Source: Campylobacterales bacterium (GTDB lineage: Bacteria; Campylobacterota; Campylobacteria; Campylobacterales; QNZT01). From it: 7,709 nt of DNA. The notes under the pieces were generated by a model. The model saw nothing but the letters and a program-made list of their open reading frames with translations. It did no database searches and was not told the DNA's origin. Positions 1 through 7,707 of this stretch are shown one piece after another (within the stretch, counting starts at the first letter, position 1; each line of letters opens with the position of its first letter). Made by a program: the position numbers and the translations under genes. The stretch is taken from contig DQTU01000249.1 of NCBI GenBank assembly GCA_015662615.1, forward strand, positions 1-7,709. Reading direction: 5' to 3'.

Positions 1-3000
1 TCTTTCTATTGGACCGCCGGGCATGGTGTCGTCGGTGATAGTTTGGTGGATTTCGCCATTCGTCATATCGGCTATATCTTCCCAGCCTATTACCCTCTCC
101 TCTTCTTTGCCGTCTATGACTATTTTGCAGGGGCGATCTGTTTTTTTGGCTTTGCGGGGGAGTCCTACTCCTGTTAAGCCTTTGGAGACTGTGAAGATGA
201 TGCGTCCGTTCATATCGTAGTAGGTTTCGGCTTCATTTTGACGAAGTACCGGAAATTGAATGCGGTAGATGGTTTTTAGCTCATCTAAAGTTAAACCAAG
301 CTCCAAAGCTACCAGTACATCGATCTCAACAAGTGCTTGACGGCGTTCATAGTCGGTACGTAAAGCAACGTTTCGTTGCCAGTGTGGAGTAAGATTTTTA
401 AAGAAGTTTTGGTTTAGGCGTGGGTCGTTGGGTTTTGTCCAACTGTCAGTTTTGAAAGATTCGTTGAATTGTTCTTCATAAAGTTCTTTGTAGTGTATTG
501 TTAGACTAGTTAAGGATAACATTCTGATTAACATATTTTTATTTTTAACAATTGGAAATAAAGATAAAAAACCTACTGTAATATCTGTTTTGCCAGATGA
601 TTTAACAAAAAAGTCAAAAACAATAGAAGCTAGAGAAGATGCAAAATTAATTAAAGTTCTATTATACTTAAATCTTGTAGTCATTGCCTTGCTGATATTA
701 CCAAATCCTTTACTTATTATTGACCCAATTAATGTTCTTTCGCTTGTATTTCCAATTCTTGATCTAATTACAAAACCATAATATTCTGTAACCTTTTTCA
801 CTCCATCTCCAAAATCGACTGTAGGTATCCTACGCTCATAATCTTTTACCAATGGAACATAGTTAGTGCGAGGTAAATAGTCATCTGGAATAATACTATG
901 GTCAATTACATCATAGTGACTGTTTTGTGTACAAACTTTTCGAGGTGTTTTATACATAGGATTACCAACGAAAAAATGAGGACCAGAGAGTATCAGTTGT
1001 TCAGGTGATTTTACAAATGTAGTTTGCCGTTTAATAATACCTTCTATTTGAGCATATGTTTCATTCCACATATCAGTAGAATAATATTCTTCTTTTATAT
1101 CTGAAAGTCTTATTGGATAGTCTGCAAATTTTTTCAAAACACTCAAAAGCTCTTGTGCATGAATTGATGGTAAACGAGCTTCAAGATAATGTGTTCCTTC
1201 TTCATCATAGAGTTTTGCAAAAAGTTCTAGCTCCTTTTTTGTAATAGTTATGATACGATGGCTATGGCCTTGAATATTCCAGTTGTTTTCATCATCTTTG
1301 ATACCGCCAACAACCTCATCGCCATAATGTTCAAAGCAAGCATCAATTGTTTTAGGTAAAAAAAGATTATTAATATTAAAAAATTTAACTTTTTTCGAAC
1401 TTTTATAAATATTTACTGAAAAAACTAGACGACCATGATCATTTGTTCCAGTAAAAAGGTTAAATTCATTTCTAAATTGAAAATGGTACTTCAACCTCTT
1501 ATAAATCTCTCTTCTTAACTTTCCGCCGTTTGAAGCATCATAAACCCCTTCAGGGTGTAAAAGTCCAGTCACTGCTTTGTGGTTGCCTACCATCCAAGCA
1601 GTTGGTAGAAAACATTTGTAAAGATTGGTTTGTACACCTTTAAGTAGAGGGTAGTTGGCAGTAGCATTTAAAAAGTTTTGTGTAGCCTCTGCACTCTCAT
1701 ACTCAGCAATATACTCATTCAGTAAACTTGGGTACTTTTCAAAAGTCTCATCTCTTAACTCATTTAGCTTGCTTGCGCTAAACTTGCGAATCTCAAAGAG
1801 TGGACTCTTTTCACCCATTATGCCACCCTCATTCCACTCCACTTTAAGCCACGGCGGATTTCCTAAGATCAGATCAAACCCACCTTTTTTAGCAAATATG
1901 TCGGCAAACTCCAGCTCCCAATGCAAAAACTTTTGCTTTTTTGCCACTCGCTCTACAACTTGCAAACGCTCATTATTAGCGATCAGCTCTTCAACATCTA
2001 TGAAGCCCAGTTCATCAAGCTGTAGCTTCATCTCATCTTCATCCATTGTTTCGGCAAAAAGGCTCTTCTCTTTGTCAAGGTTCATCAAAATGTCATCTCG
2101 TTTGTCAACAAGACGCGATATATCTTCAAAAAATTGTGAACGGGTTGGAAGTTTGTCAGCCTCATCAATTGGCCAAAACCACAAAGCACACCAGTAGTCC
2201 ATCACCATCTTTAAACGGCGGTATGGCGATGAGTTTTTGACTGCTTCAGAGTTTCGCTCCTGATGCAATACTTTATCTTTAAACTTTAGATTGGTTAGTT
2301 TGCGCCCGCTTTGTGGCTGTCCCCAGACTTTAAGCGGGTCGGTTGTCTTTTTTCTCATCTCATGCTGGTGCCTTGTATGCTCTTGCCAAAGTTTGTCGAT
2401 GGAAGATGATAGGTGCAAGAGTCTCTCTACTTCATCTTTTGTATGTGGTTTAATGAAATCTTTACACCACTTTTTGATGGTTTCTATCTGCTTCTTTTTA
2501 AGCTCTTTGACCACCTTATCCGAGTAGTCTGCCATCCCTTTGTCACCAAGCAAAAAGTGGTAAACTTCATCTTTTCTTCTTCCTGCACTCTTTTCATCTT
2601 CTTCTACAACTGTTTCAAGTGGTAGTTTAGTAGGATCTTCAAAAAGTGACCCCTCTTCGTAATGGAGTGGTTTTGTTTTTCTTTTTTTGACAGGCCATAA
2701 CGTTTTAGGGTGCAGTCGTTTGGGAGCATCTTCATACCAGATTAGCTCTTTACTCTTTGCTGTAATTTGAGAGACATTATAGACTTGTCGTCTTGCGCCT
2801 ATGAGAGAGTTGCCATGTACCAACTGCAAACCAAACCAAGGGATGAATGTCTCATGTTCATCAGCAAAGAGGGCATTGAGCCAAAGAGAGATTTCAGCAA
2901 GTTCTACAGCGGTAGGGTTTAGATCGACACCAAAGACATTGTTGTCGGCAATATACATCTTAACCTTTTGACGCTCTAAAATGTATGCATCGTGAGAGAT

Positions 3001-4719
3001 ACGTTCCCCTGTCTCTATCTGCTTTTTCTGCAGATAGGCTTCTGAGAGTTGGTTGATTGCTTCGTTAAGGAAAGCGGCGCTTCCCATAGCAGGCTCACAG
3101 ATGGTTATGTTTAAAATCTCATCGGCTTTCTTATCTTTTAGCAACTCTTTTAGAGCATATTTGACCAAACTTTTGGTAAGAACTTCGGGGGTATAGTACG
3201 ATGCAGACTTTTGACGATCTCTACCTGCAAGACGGTAGATAAAGGTGCCAGGTTCATAACGCACCAGTTTTCCATCTTTGTCAAATACCCGCTCACTCTC
3301 TTTATATTCACTCAGCTCTTTTTCTGTTACAAAGTAGGCATTATCGAGTGGACTAGGATCAGTTCCCTCTTTCTTTACCTCATAGAGTCTCTCTTTGGCA
3401 ATAAAGCCTTTATAGCTCAAAAGTGCTTCATAGACAGCACCAAGTTGGTTGATGCCAAGGTTGGCATAGCTTATGCGTCCCCTTCCCTTTTTTCCTTTTT
3501 GTGGACGGCTTAGAGAGAGACTCTGAATAATCTTTTGCCAAATATGGTTGCGAATCTTTACACTATTTAGAAAGGGGGTATGTTCAGGATCAAAAAGGTG
3601 TGAGCGTAATGGTGAGATCTCAAAAGGTACATTAGCATTTGACTTATGACTATCTACTGAACGACCATTATAGATCATATCAAAAAGCAGACGAATGGAT
3701 TCATCAAAAAAGTAGCCGTTTTTATCACTCTCTGTAGTTAGTGGCATGAGTTCAAGATCACGCAAGTTTTCAAGAGAGTATCCGCGTAGATATGTAGATG
3801 AGTTAAGTGGAACATACCCAAGTTCAGGACGAGACTCGATGTAAAAGATAAAAAGAAGACGGTACATATAGCGTAAACACTCTCTACTAAGCTGTTCCTC
3901 CAAACCCTCTTTTTGCAAAGATTTAGGATCTTTCTCTTTTGCAAAGTGGAGTGCTTCATTGGCAAGAAGTTCTATTGCAACTCTTAGTGCATATTTGAGA
4001 TCTTCAGTCACTCCAAAGGCGTGTTTATGAGAGTTTTCATCTAATGTATCAAGCAAAGCTTGACCACTCTTTGGAGCGAGAGAATCAGCATGTAAAAGTA
4101 CTGCTGTTGCTTTAAGTACTGCATCCTCTTTACGTCCAAAAATCTCTAACAGATCAAATCTGATAAACCGTTTTTGCGCCCATTTTGCACGATCAATTAG
4201 AATAATCTCAAAAGGTGACACCAACATAACCCAACGTGGAGGCTCTTCGAGTGCAAAGATGTGTGAAGTGATAACTGTTTCAAGCGTATGTAACTGTTCA
4301 TTCAGTGGGAGTGTCTCTAAAACATTGCAAGGCTCTGAAGAGAAGACTTCCAAAACCCAAATTAACGGCTCTCCATTCGCTTTTTCAATGGTAGCAAGCA
4401 GAGGCAGTGAACCATCATTAAGCTCAACACTTTTAGGATGAAACTCAAATCCCAATGCTTGCAATAAACGACCTGAAAAATTTCGAGATAGCTCCAACTT
4501 ATCAAGTTTAGACAGACTCTTTTTACCAAGTTTGTCAATCAATGAAAAGTAGTCACTACTTAAAGTTCTAAGCTGTTTAAATGGTGGAGTGTAGTTTTCA
4601 TCACTCTCAGCTTTTTGATTCCAAGCATCGATGCAAGATTTAATATCACCCTCAAAAATCTCACTCAAATAGTAAGATGTATAAAACTCATTTTCATTAA
4701 TTATCCCGACTAAATTCAT
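1..4719 (-). CDS. Very large Eco57I/PglX-like N6-adenine DNA methyltransferase, DrmMI-like, 3' end cut by the window edge
   Basis: Hand translation gives 1573 codons with no stop before the left edge, so the protein is longer than this and its C-terminus is missing. It should transfer a methyl group from S-adenosylmethionine to adenine N6 in a specific DNA sequence. Residues 1-500 are an N-terminal domain (WVLEVF near 121-126, RWVMLV near 162-167) with no methylase motif. YYTPE (508-512) precedes SAM-binding motif I, EPAMGSAAF (542-550). GVDLNP (597-602) is the next acidic SAM-contact strand. A long charged helical insertion (about 650-940) leads to catalytic motif IV NPPW (954-957). Residues about 1074-1413 are a probable target-recognition region, containing SGPHFFVGNP (about 1245-1254), and are encoded by much more AT-rich DNA. 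A conserved-looking C-terminal domain follows. The start is the ATG in the ATGA overlap with the helicase stop, with GGAG 7 bases upstream. At over 1570 residues it is longer than typical PglX proteins (about 1200). Alternative identities are a BREX PglX relative or a type IIG/ISP-like enzyme, but I see no fused helicase or obvious nuclease. Confidence 0.9.
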   Translation of the reverse strand, partial: MNLVGIINENEFYTSYYLSEIFEGDIKSCIDAWNQKAESDENYTPPFKQLRTLSSDYFSLIDKLGKKSLSKLDKLELSRNFSGRLLQALGFEFHPKSVELNDGSLPLLATIEKANGEPLIWVLEVFSSEPCNVLETLPLNEQLHTLETVITSHIFALEEPPRWVMLVSPFEIILIDRAKWAQKRFIRFDLLEIFGRKEDAVLKATAVLLHADSLAPKSGQALLDTLDENSHKHAFGVTEDLKYALRVAIELLANEALHFAKEKDPKSLQKEGLEEQLSRECLRYMYRLLFIFYIESRPELGYVPLNSSTYLRGYSLENLRDLELMPLTTESDKNGYFFDESIRLLFDMIYNGRSVDSHKSNANVPFEISPLRSHLFDPEHTPFLNSVKIRNHIWQKIIQSLSLSRPQKGKKGRGRISYANLGINQLGAVYEALLSYKGFIAKERLYEVKKEGTDPSPLDNAYFVTEKELSEYKESERVFDKDGKLVRYEPGTFIYRLAGRDRQKSASYYTPEVLTKSLVKYALKELLKDKKADEILNITICEPAMGSAAFLNEAINQLSEAYLQKKQIETGERISHDAYILERQKVKMYIADNNVFGVDLNPTAVELAEISLWLNALFADEHETFIPWFGLQLVHGNSLIGARRQVYNVSQITAKSKELIWYEDAPKRLHPKTLWPVKKRKTKPLHYEEGSLFEDPTKLPLETVVEEDEKSAGRRKDEVYHFLLGDKGMADYSDKVVKELKKKQIETIKKWCKDFIKPHTKDEVERLLHLSSSIDKLWQEHTRHQHEMRKKTTDPLKVWGQPQSGRKLTNLKFKDKVLHQERNSEAVKNSSPYRRLKMVMDYWCALWFWPIDEADKLPTRSQFFEDISRLVDKRDDILMNLDKEKSLFAETMDEDEMKLQLDELGFIDVEELIANNERLQVVERVAKKQKFLHWELEFADIFAKKGGFDLILGNPPWLKVEWNEGGIMGEKSPLFEIRKFSASKLNELRDETFEKYPSLLNEYIAEYESAEATQNFLNATANYPLLKGVQTNLYKCFLPTAWMVGNHKAVTGLLHPEGVYDASNGGKLRREIYKRLKYHFQFRNEFNLFTGTNDHGRLVFSVNIYKSSKKVKFFNINNLFLPKTIDACFEHYGDEVVGGIKDDENNWNIQGHSHRIITITKKELELFAKLYDEEGTHYLEARLPSIHAQELLSVLKKFADYPIRLSDIKEEYYSTDMWNETYAQIEGIIKRQTTFVKSPEQLILSGPHFFVGNPMYKTPRKVCTQNSHYDVIDHSIIPDDYLPRTNYVPLVKDYERRIPTVDFGDGVKKVTEYYGFVIRSRIGNTSERTLIGSIISKGFGNISKAMTTRFKYNRTLINFASSLASIVFDFFVKSSGKTDITVGFLSLFPIVKNKNMLIRMLSLTSLTIHYKELYEEQFNESFKTDSWTKPNDPRLNQNFFKNLTPHWQRNVALRTDYERRQALVEIDVLVALELGLTLDELKTIYRIQFPVLRQNEAETYYDMNGRIIFTVSKGLTGVGLPRKAKKTDRPCKIVIDGKEEERVIGWEDIADMTNGEIHQTITDDTMPGGPIER
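481..1500 (-). other. AT-rich segment encoding the probable target-recognition domain of the methyltransferase
   Basis: By hand count this segment is about 30% GC, against about 45% for positions 1-480 and 40-50% for sampled lines just beyond 1500. It encodes residues about 1074-1413, C-terminal to the NPPW catalytic motif, where Eco57I- and PglX-type enzymes usually carry their DNA-recognition region. Codon use shifts here to AAT, ATT, TTA and AGA, while the far C-terminal part returns to GCC, GGC, ACC and ATC. Assignment as a specificity domain is inference from position and composition. The reading frame is continuous across both boundaries. Confidence 0.5.
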
Positions 4720-4730
4720 AAGCTTTCTCC
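4716..4730 (-). promoter_or_regulatory. Ribosome binding site and ATGA stop/start overlap coupling helicase and methyltransferase
   Basis: On the minus strand GGAG (complement of 4727-4730) lies 7 bases before the ATG at 4719-4717. That ATG shares four bases, ATGA, with the helicase stop TGA (4718-4716). The Shine-Dalgarno sequence lies inside the last helicase codons, so ribosomes finishing the helicase can restart on the methyltransferase. There is no room for a separate promoter or terminator at the junction itself. Confidence 0.85.
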
Positions 4731-7541
4731 ACACAATCCTGCAATCACTTGAATATATGGCTCTTTTTCAAGGCACATTGTCTCTTCAAGCCACTCAAAA
4801 TAGTCATCAAATATCTTTTTAATACGCCGACCCTCTTTTACATTTTCAAGTTCATCTTCGTGAAATAGTCCATACTGCTCCATATGACGCTTTTTGAGTC
4901 GTTCAAGCTCATCATATTGATGTTGAAGCTTTTCATTGATTTGAGATTCAAATGTTTCATACTCTTTAAATAGATAGGCTTTTGCCTCTTCTATTGCTTT
5001 TGGAAGTAGAGATTCATAATGAGTAGTATCAAAACTTTCTGCTTTGTTGGCAAAACGCCTTTTTCCAAGCTCTGTACGCTCTAAAATCTTTTCTATTGGT
5101 AGTGTTTCAATGTAGTTGCAATCTTTAAAGCAGACACCAACCCAATGATTGATAACAGGTTGCGCCTTTTTATTTGGAAAGACTCCTGATATGATAAAGA
5201 TTACCTCATTTTCATCAAGGGTTGATAGACGTATAAGTGGTGCTTCAAGACGATTGAAGTTGCTTAAAAGTTTGTCTCGTATCCACTCTAAAACCGGATG
5301 TTGCTCCCACAAGTAGTGGATCTGTGGCCAAGCTGATTCACTCTTTCTTGAATCTTTTATCTCTTTATTGATAATTTCAAGATCAGATGAGAGAATAAAA
5401 TAACCATCTTTAGGCCATACCTCACGAGGTAGCATCTTAAATCGGTACTTCAAATCTTCAGGAGCAAGCAGTTCTATGCGATCCTCTTCATAACGAACAT
5501 CAAGTTGCAGAGTATTTGAGTTTTGCATATATTTAAGAGCTCTTACAGCATAGTCGTGATCATCTTTAAAGAGTGTTGAAAGTGTCACAAAAAGATCTTC
5601 ATCTGACTCTGCACTCTTTTCTTGACACTCTTGTAAAAGAGCTAAAAAGTCAAATTCCGACTCTTTTAGATTGTTATCTAACTCATCAGAAAACTCATCG
5701 GCATCTTTACCACTCATTATGGCGTTAGCAGTAATCTCCTCCTCTTTTTGAGGATCATAGACATTCATAAAGGCTGATGGATCGCCAATGTTTTCAGTGG
5801 CTTGTTGATCTTTTTGAATGAGAACTTCAAGGATTCGATTGTCTCCTTTGAATTCTGGATCACGACTAAGAATTTGCATATAGTAGATTTCTGGCTCCCT
5901 CTCCTGTCCGTAACGATCAATACGACCATTTCTTTGCTGAAAGACCATCAATGACCAAGGAATGTCGAAGTGAATAAGACGGTGTGAGAGGTAATGAAGG
6001 TTGATCCCCTCACTTGCAACATCTGTAGCTACCAAAACACGAACTTTGGACTCTTCTTGCCCAAAATCTTCAACGATTTTATTGATCTCAACATCAGCCA
6101 TTGTGCCTGTCATTGTAACTATCTGATCATCTTTGAGTCCTAAATCTCTTTTTAGATTCTCTTTTAGAAACTTTAAGGTTGGTATGCGTTCAGTAAAGAT
6201 GACGAGGCGATCATCTTTGGCACTCTTTTTCCACTTCATCTCTTTGGTAATGAGTTTGACAAGACGCTGATATTTTGAAAAATCTCCAACACCAATTGCT
6301 TCAAGTGCCTCTTTAAGAGCCTCAAGTGATGCAATATCTTCACTAAAATCACCCTCCGCCTTTTGAAGTTTTTTTAAGCGTTCATCAATAGTTGCTATAC
6401 AAGCCATTGGAGAGGACATGAGTGATTTTATAAGTGTGGTTTTAAAAAGTTCACTTCCTTTGCGTTTTTTGGAGTCGATTGTATGAAACTTTAGTTTTAA
6501 AAGAAGAGAAAAGGCAACTTCTTCAGGCTGCGAAGCTTCAGCCTTGTTTATAAATATTTTACGGGCTTTAAACTCCTGATCGACTTGATCTTGTATATCC
6601 TTTTTGAAACGGCGTATTACAAGACCTTTATCTTTAAAGTCATCTACTGTATAGTTGTTTGGATTTGCTATGGCAGTTGGATCGAGCATATTGAGCAGTG
6701 AAGCAAAGCTTTTTGCACTACCGTCATGTGGAGTTGCAGAGAGCATAATCAGCGAATCACATCTGGAAGCTATCAGTTTTGCAAGTTTAGATTTAAGTGA
6801 TCCACTATTTCGGTCGGCTACATTATGGGCTTCATCGATAATGATAATATCCCAATAGGCATTCTCTATATATGTACGATAGAGAGCTTCCTGCTTGAGA
6901 GTATCGATAGAGATAATGGCTTTGTCGTAATAGTAAAATGGATTCATATTTGCCGGAATGCGATTACGAACTCGCTGAATTCCCTGCGAATCGAGACGTG
7001 TCAATGGAATAGAAAAGCGGTTCCAAAACTCTTTTTGAAATTGTGTCAGCATACTTTTAACAGCTAAAACAAGAATGCGTTTTCCTTTGCCCCTTTTGAT
7101 GAGTTCACTCACTAAAATGCCTGCTTCAAGCGTCTTTCCCAAACCTACAGCATCACCTATGAGAATGCGATGTCTTGGTTGTTTGAGTGCTTGCAGTGCC
7201 GGTTCAAACTGGTAGGGTACAACATCCATTGCCGCTTTATGAGCTCGGTAGATCTTCTCATTGGCAGGCACCATTTCACGCATTAAACTCTCAATATAGA
7301 GCAGTGAACGCTCATAAGCACTGGAAGTATCGATAACTAACTTTGTCTCTTCTGGATTAATAACAGTGATATTTTTCTCATAACTTGTAAAGAAAATAGC
7401 TTCCTTACCTTTTACAAAGTTTGACATCCCATCGCAAGTCAACTGATAGCCACCATCTGCCATCAAATCAACACGACGAATAACCCACTCTGCATCTCTA
7501 ATGATAACTCTTTGATTAGGAGCATAAGGAGTAATAGACAT
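4716..7541 (-). CDS. SNF2/RapA-like (HepA-type) DEAH-box helicase of a defence locus, DISARM DrmD-like
   Basis: This is a complete 941-residue superfamily 2 ATPase, expected to translocate on or remodel double-stranded DNA in the cytoplasm. Motifs seen in order: a short beta-rich N-terminal domain (about 1-70), Walker A GDAVGLGKT (129-137), Walker B DEAH (236-239), motif III SATPHDG (268-274), motif IV region LVIFTER (446-452), motif V ATDVASEG (505-512) and motif VI QQRNGRIDRYGQ (535-546, with the arginine fingers). The helicase core therefore spans about 105-560 and appears catalytically intact. Residues 570-941 form a C-terminal extension I cannot assign. It has acidic stretches (about 598-650) and a charged, probably coiled-coil helix (about 850-915). 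No nuclease motif is visible. The start is supported by a GAGGA Shine-Dalgarno sequence 10 bases upstream. The stop overlaps the methyltransferase start (ATGA), so the two are one operon. By family it resembles RapA/HepA proteins and the DrmD type of helicase that sits beside large adenine methylases. The helicase call is firm; the DISARM assignment is inference. Confidence 0.93.
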   Translation of the reverse strand: MSITPYAPNQRVIIRDAEWVIRRVDLMADGGYQLTCDGMSNFVKGKEAIFFTSYEKNITVINPEETKLVIDTSSAYERSLLYIESLMREMVPANEKIYRAHKAAMDVVPYQFEPALQALKQPRHRILIGDAVGLGKTLEAGILVSELIKRGKGKRILVLAVKSMLTQFQKEFWNRFSIPLTRLDSQGIQRVRNRIPANMNPFYYYDKAIISIDTLKQEALYRTYIENAYWDIIIIDEAHNVADRNSGSLKSKLAKLIASRCDSLIMLSATPHDGSAKSFASLLNMLDPTAIANPNNYTVDDFKDKGLVIRRFKKDIQDQVDQEFKARKIFINKAEASQPEEVAFSLLLKLKFHTIDSKKRKGSELFKTTLIKSLMSSPMACIATIDERLKKLQKAEGDFSEDIASLEALKEALEAIGVGDFSKYQRLVKLITKEMKWKKSAKDDRLVIFTERIPTLKFLKENLKRDLGLKDDQIVTMTGTMADVEINKIVEDFGQEESKVRVLVATDVASEGINLHYLSHRLIHFDIPWSLMVFQQRNGRIDRYGQEREPEIYYMQILSRDPEFKGDNRILEVLIQKDQQATENIGDPSAFMNVYDPQKEEEITANAIMSGKDADEFSDELDNNLKESEFDFLALLQECQEKSAESDEDLFVTLSTLFKDDHDYAVRALKYMQNSNTLQLDVRYEEDRIELLAPEDLKYRFKMLPREVWPKDGYFILSSDLEIINKEIKDSRKSESAWPQIHYLWEQHPVLEWIRDKLLSNFNRLEAPLIRLSTLDENEVIFIISGVFPNKKAQPVINHWVGVCFKDCNYIETLPIEKILERTELGKRRFANKAESFDTTHYESLLPKAIEEAKAYLFKEYETFESQINEKLQHQYDELERLKKRHMEQYGLFHEDELENVKEGRRIKKIFDDYFEWLEETMCLEKEPYIQVIAGLCGESL

Positions 7542-7550
7542 AAAACAAGA

Positions 7551-7556
7551 TTCCTC
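7551..7556 (-). promoter_or_regulatory. Shine-Dalgarno sequence of the helicase gene
   Basis: The minus strand reads GAGGAA here, ending 9 bases before the ATG at 7541. It matches the anti-Shine-Dalgarno core well and supports this ATG as the translation start. Confidence 0.75.
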
Positions 7557-7595
7557 AAGTAAAGATTTGTGTTATTTTTAAACAATATAGAGACT

Positions 7596-7624
7596 ATTAT
7601 AATGCAGATTTTTAAAAAAAATCT
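7596..7624 (-). promoter_or_regulatory. Probable promoter of the helicase-methyltransferase operon
   Basis: A perfect TATAAT -10 hexamer lies on the minus strand at 7601-7596, about 55 bases upstream of the start codon. The position 17 bases upstream reads AGATTT, not a good -35 box. The intervening and upstream DNA is A/T-rich, as is common for housekeeping promoters of Campylobacterota, which often lack a conserved -35. A transcript from here would begin near 7589 and carry a leader of about 48 bases. Confidence 0.55.
7606..7624. repeat. Perfect 8-base inverted repeat in the promoter region
   Basis: AGATTTTT (7606-7613) is followed by AAA and then by its exact reverse complement AAAAATCT (7617-7624). 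It covers the spacer and -35 position of the TATAAT promoter, where a repressor or activator could bind. The sequence is so A/T-rich that chance is a real alternative. It includes a run of eight A residues (7614-7621). Confidence 0.4.
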
Positions 7625-7642
7625 TAATAACCTGAGTTCGAC

Positions 7643-7651
7643 AGTATATCA
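7643..7651 (-). promoter_or_regulatory. Possible second, upstream promoter with extended -10
   Basis: The minus strand reads TGATATACT, an extended -10 pattern (TG, one base, then TATACT at 7648-7643). I see no convincing -35 at normal spacing. It lies about 45 bases upstream of the stronger TATAAT box and could give a longer leader. This is a weak call based on one short motif. Confidence 0.25.
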
Positions 7652-7684
7652 TACCCATAGCTTTACAAGTTTGTTCATAGGCGA

Positions 7685-7707
7685 GGCGTAGCGACGCAGG
7701 CTATGCC
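7685..7707. repeat. GC-rich hairpin at the right edge
   Basis: GGCGTAGC (7685-7692) and GCTATGCC (7700-7707) can pair over 8 positions, one of them G-T, around a 7-base loop. A smaller alternative stem, GCGT/ACGC (7686-7689 with 7694-7697), lies inside it. This block is far richer in G and C than the flanking spacer. No T-run follows on either visible side, so it is not a standard intrinsic terminator. A dispersed intergenic repeat or the edge of a neighbouring element is possible. Confidence 0.45.

Noticed and set aside
131..150. T7 and G5 runs in the methyltransferase C-terminal coding region as a phase-variation tract
   Set aside because: The runs are shorter than the tracts usually involved in slippage, and the frame is intact through them.
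1655..2197. Plus-strand open frame of about 180 codons
   Set aside because: It lies entirely antisense to the methyltransferase, including the NPPW-encoding region. Its product is a serine-rich low-complexity sequence typical of the reverse complement of a coding frame.
3211..3513. Plus-strand open frame of about 100 codons
   Set aside because: It is antisense to the methyltransferase segment just before motif I, has no recognisable domain, and is best explained as a shadow frame.
3738..3965. Minus-strand open frame of 75 codons in another frame
   Set aside because: It lies inside the methyltransferase gene, whose own frame is continuous here and in frame with the catalytic motifs, so it is an out-of-frame shadow.
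6655..7067. Two plus-strand frames opposite the helicase
   Set aside because: Both are antisense to the conserved helicase core between Walker A and motif III and encode nothing recognisable.
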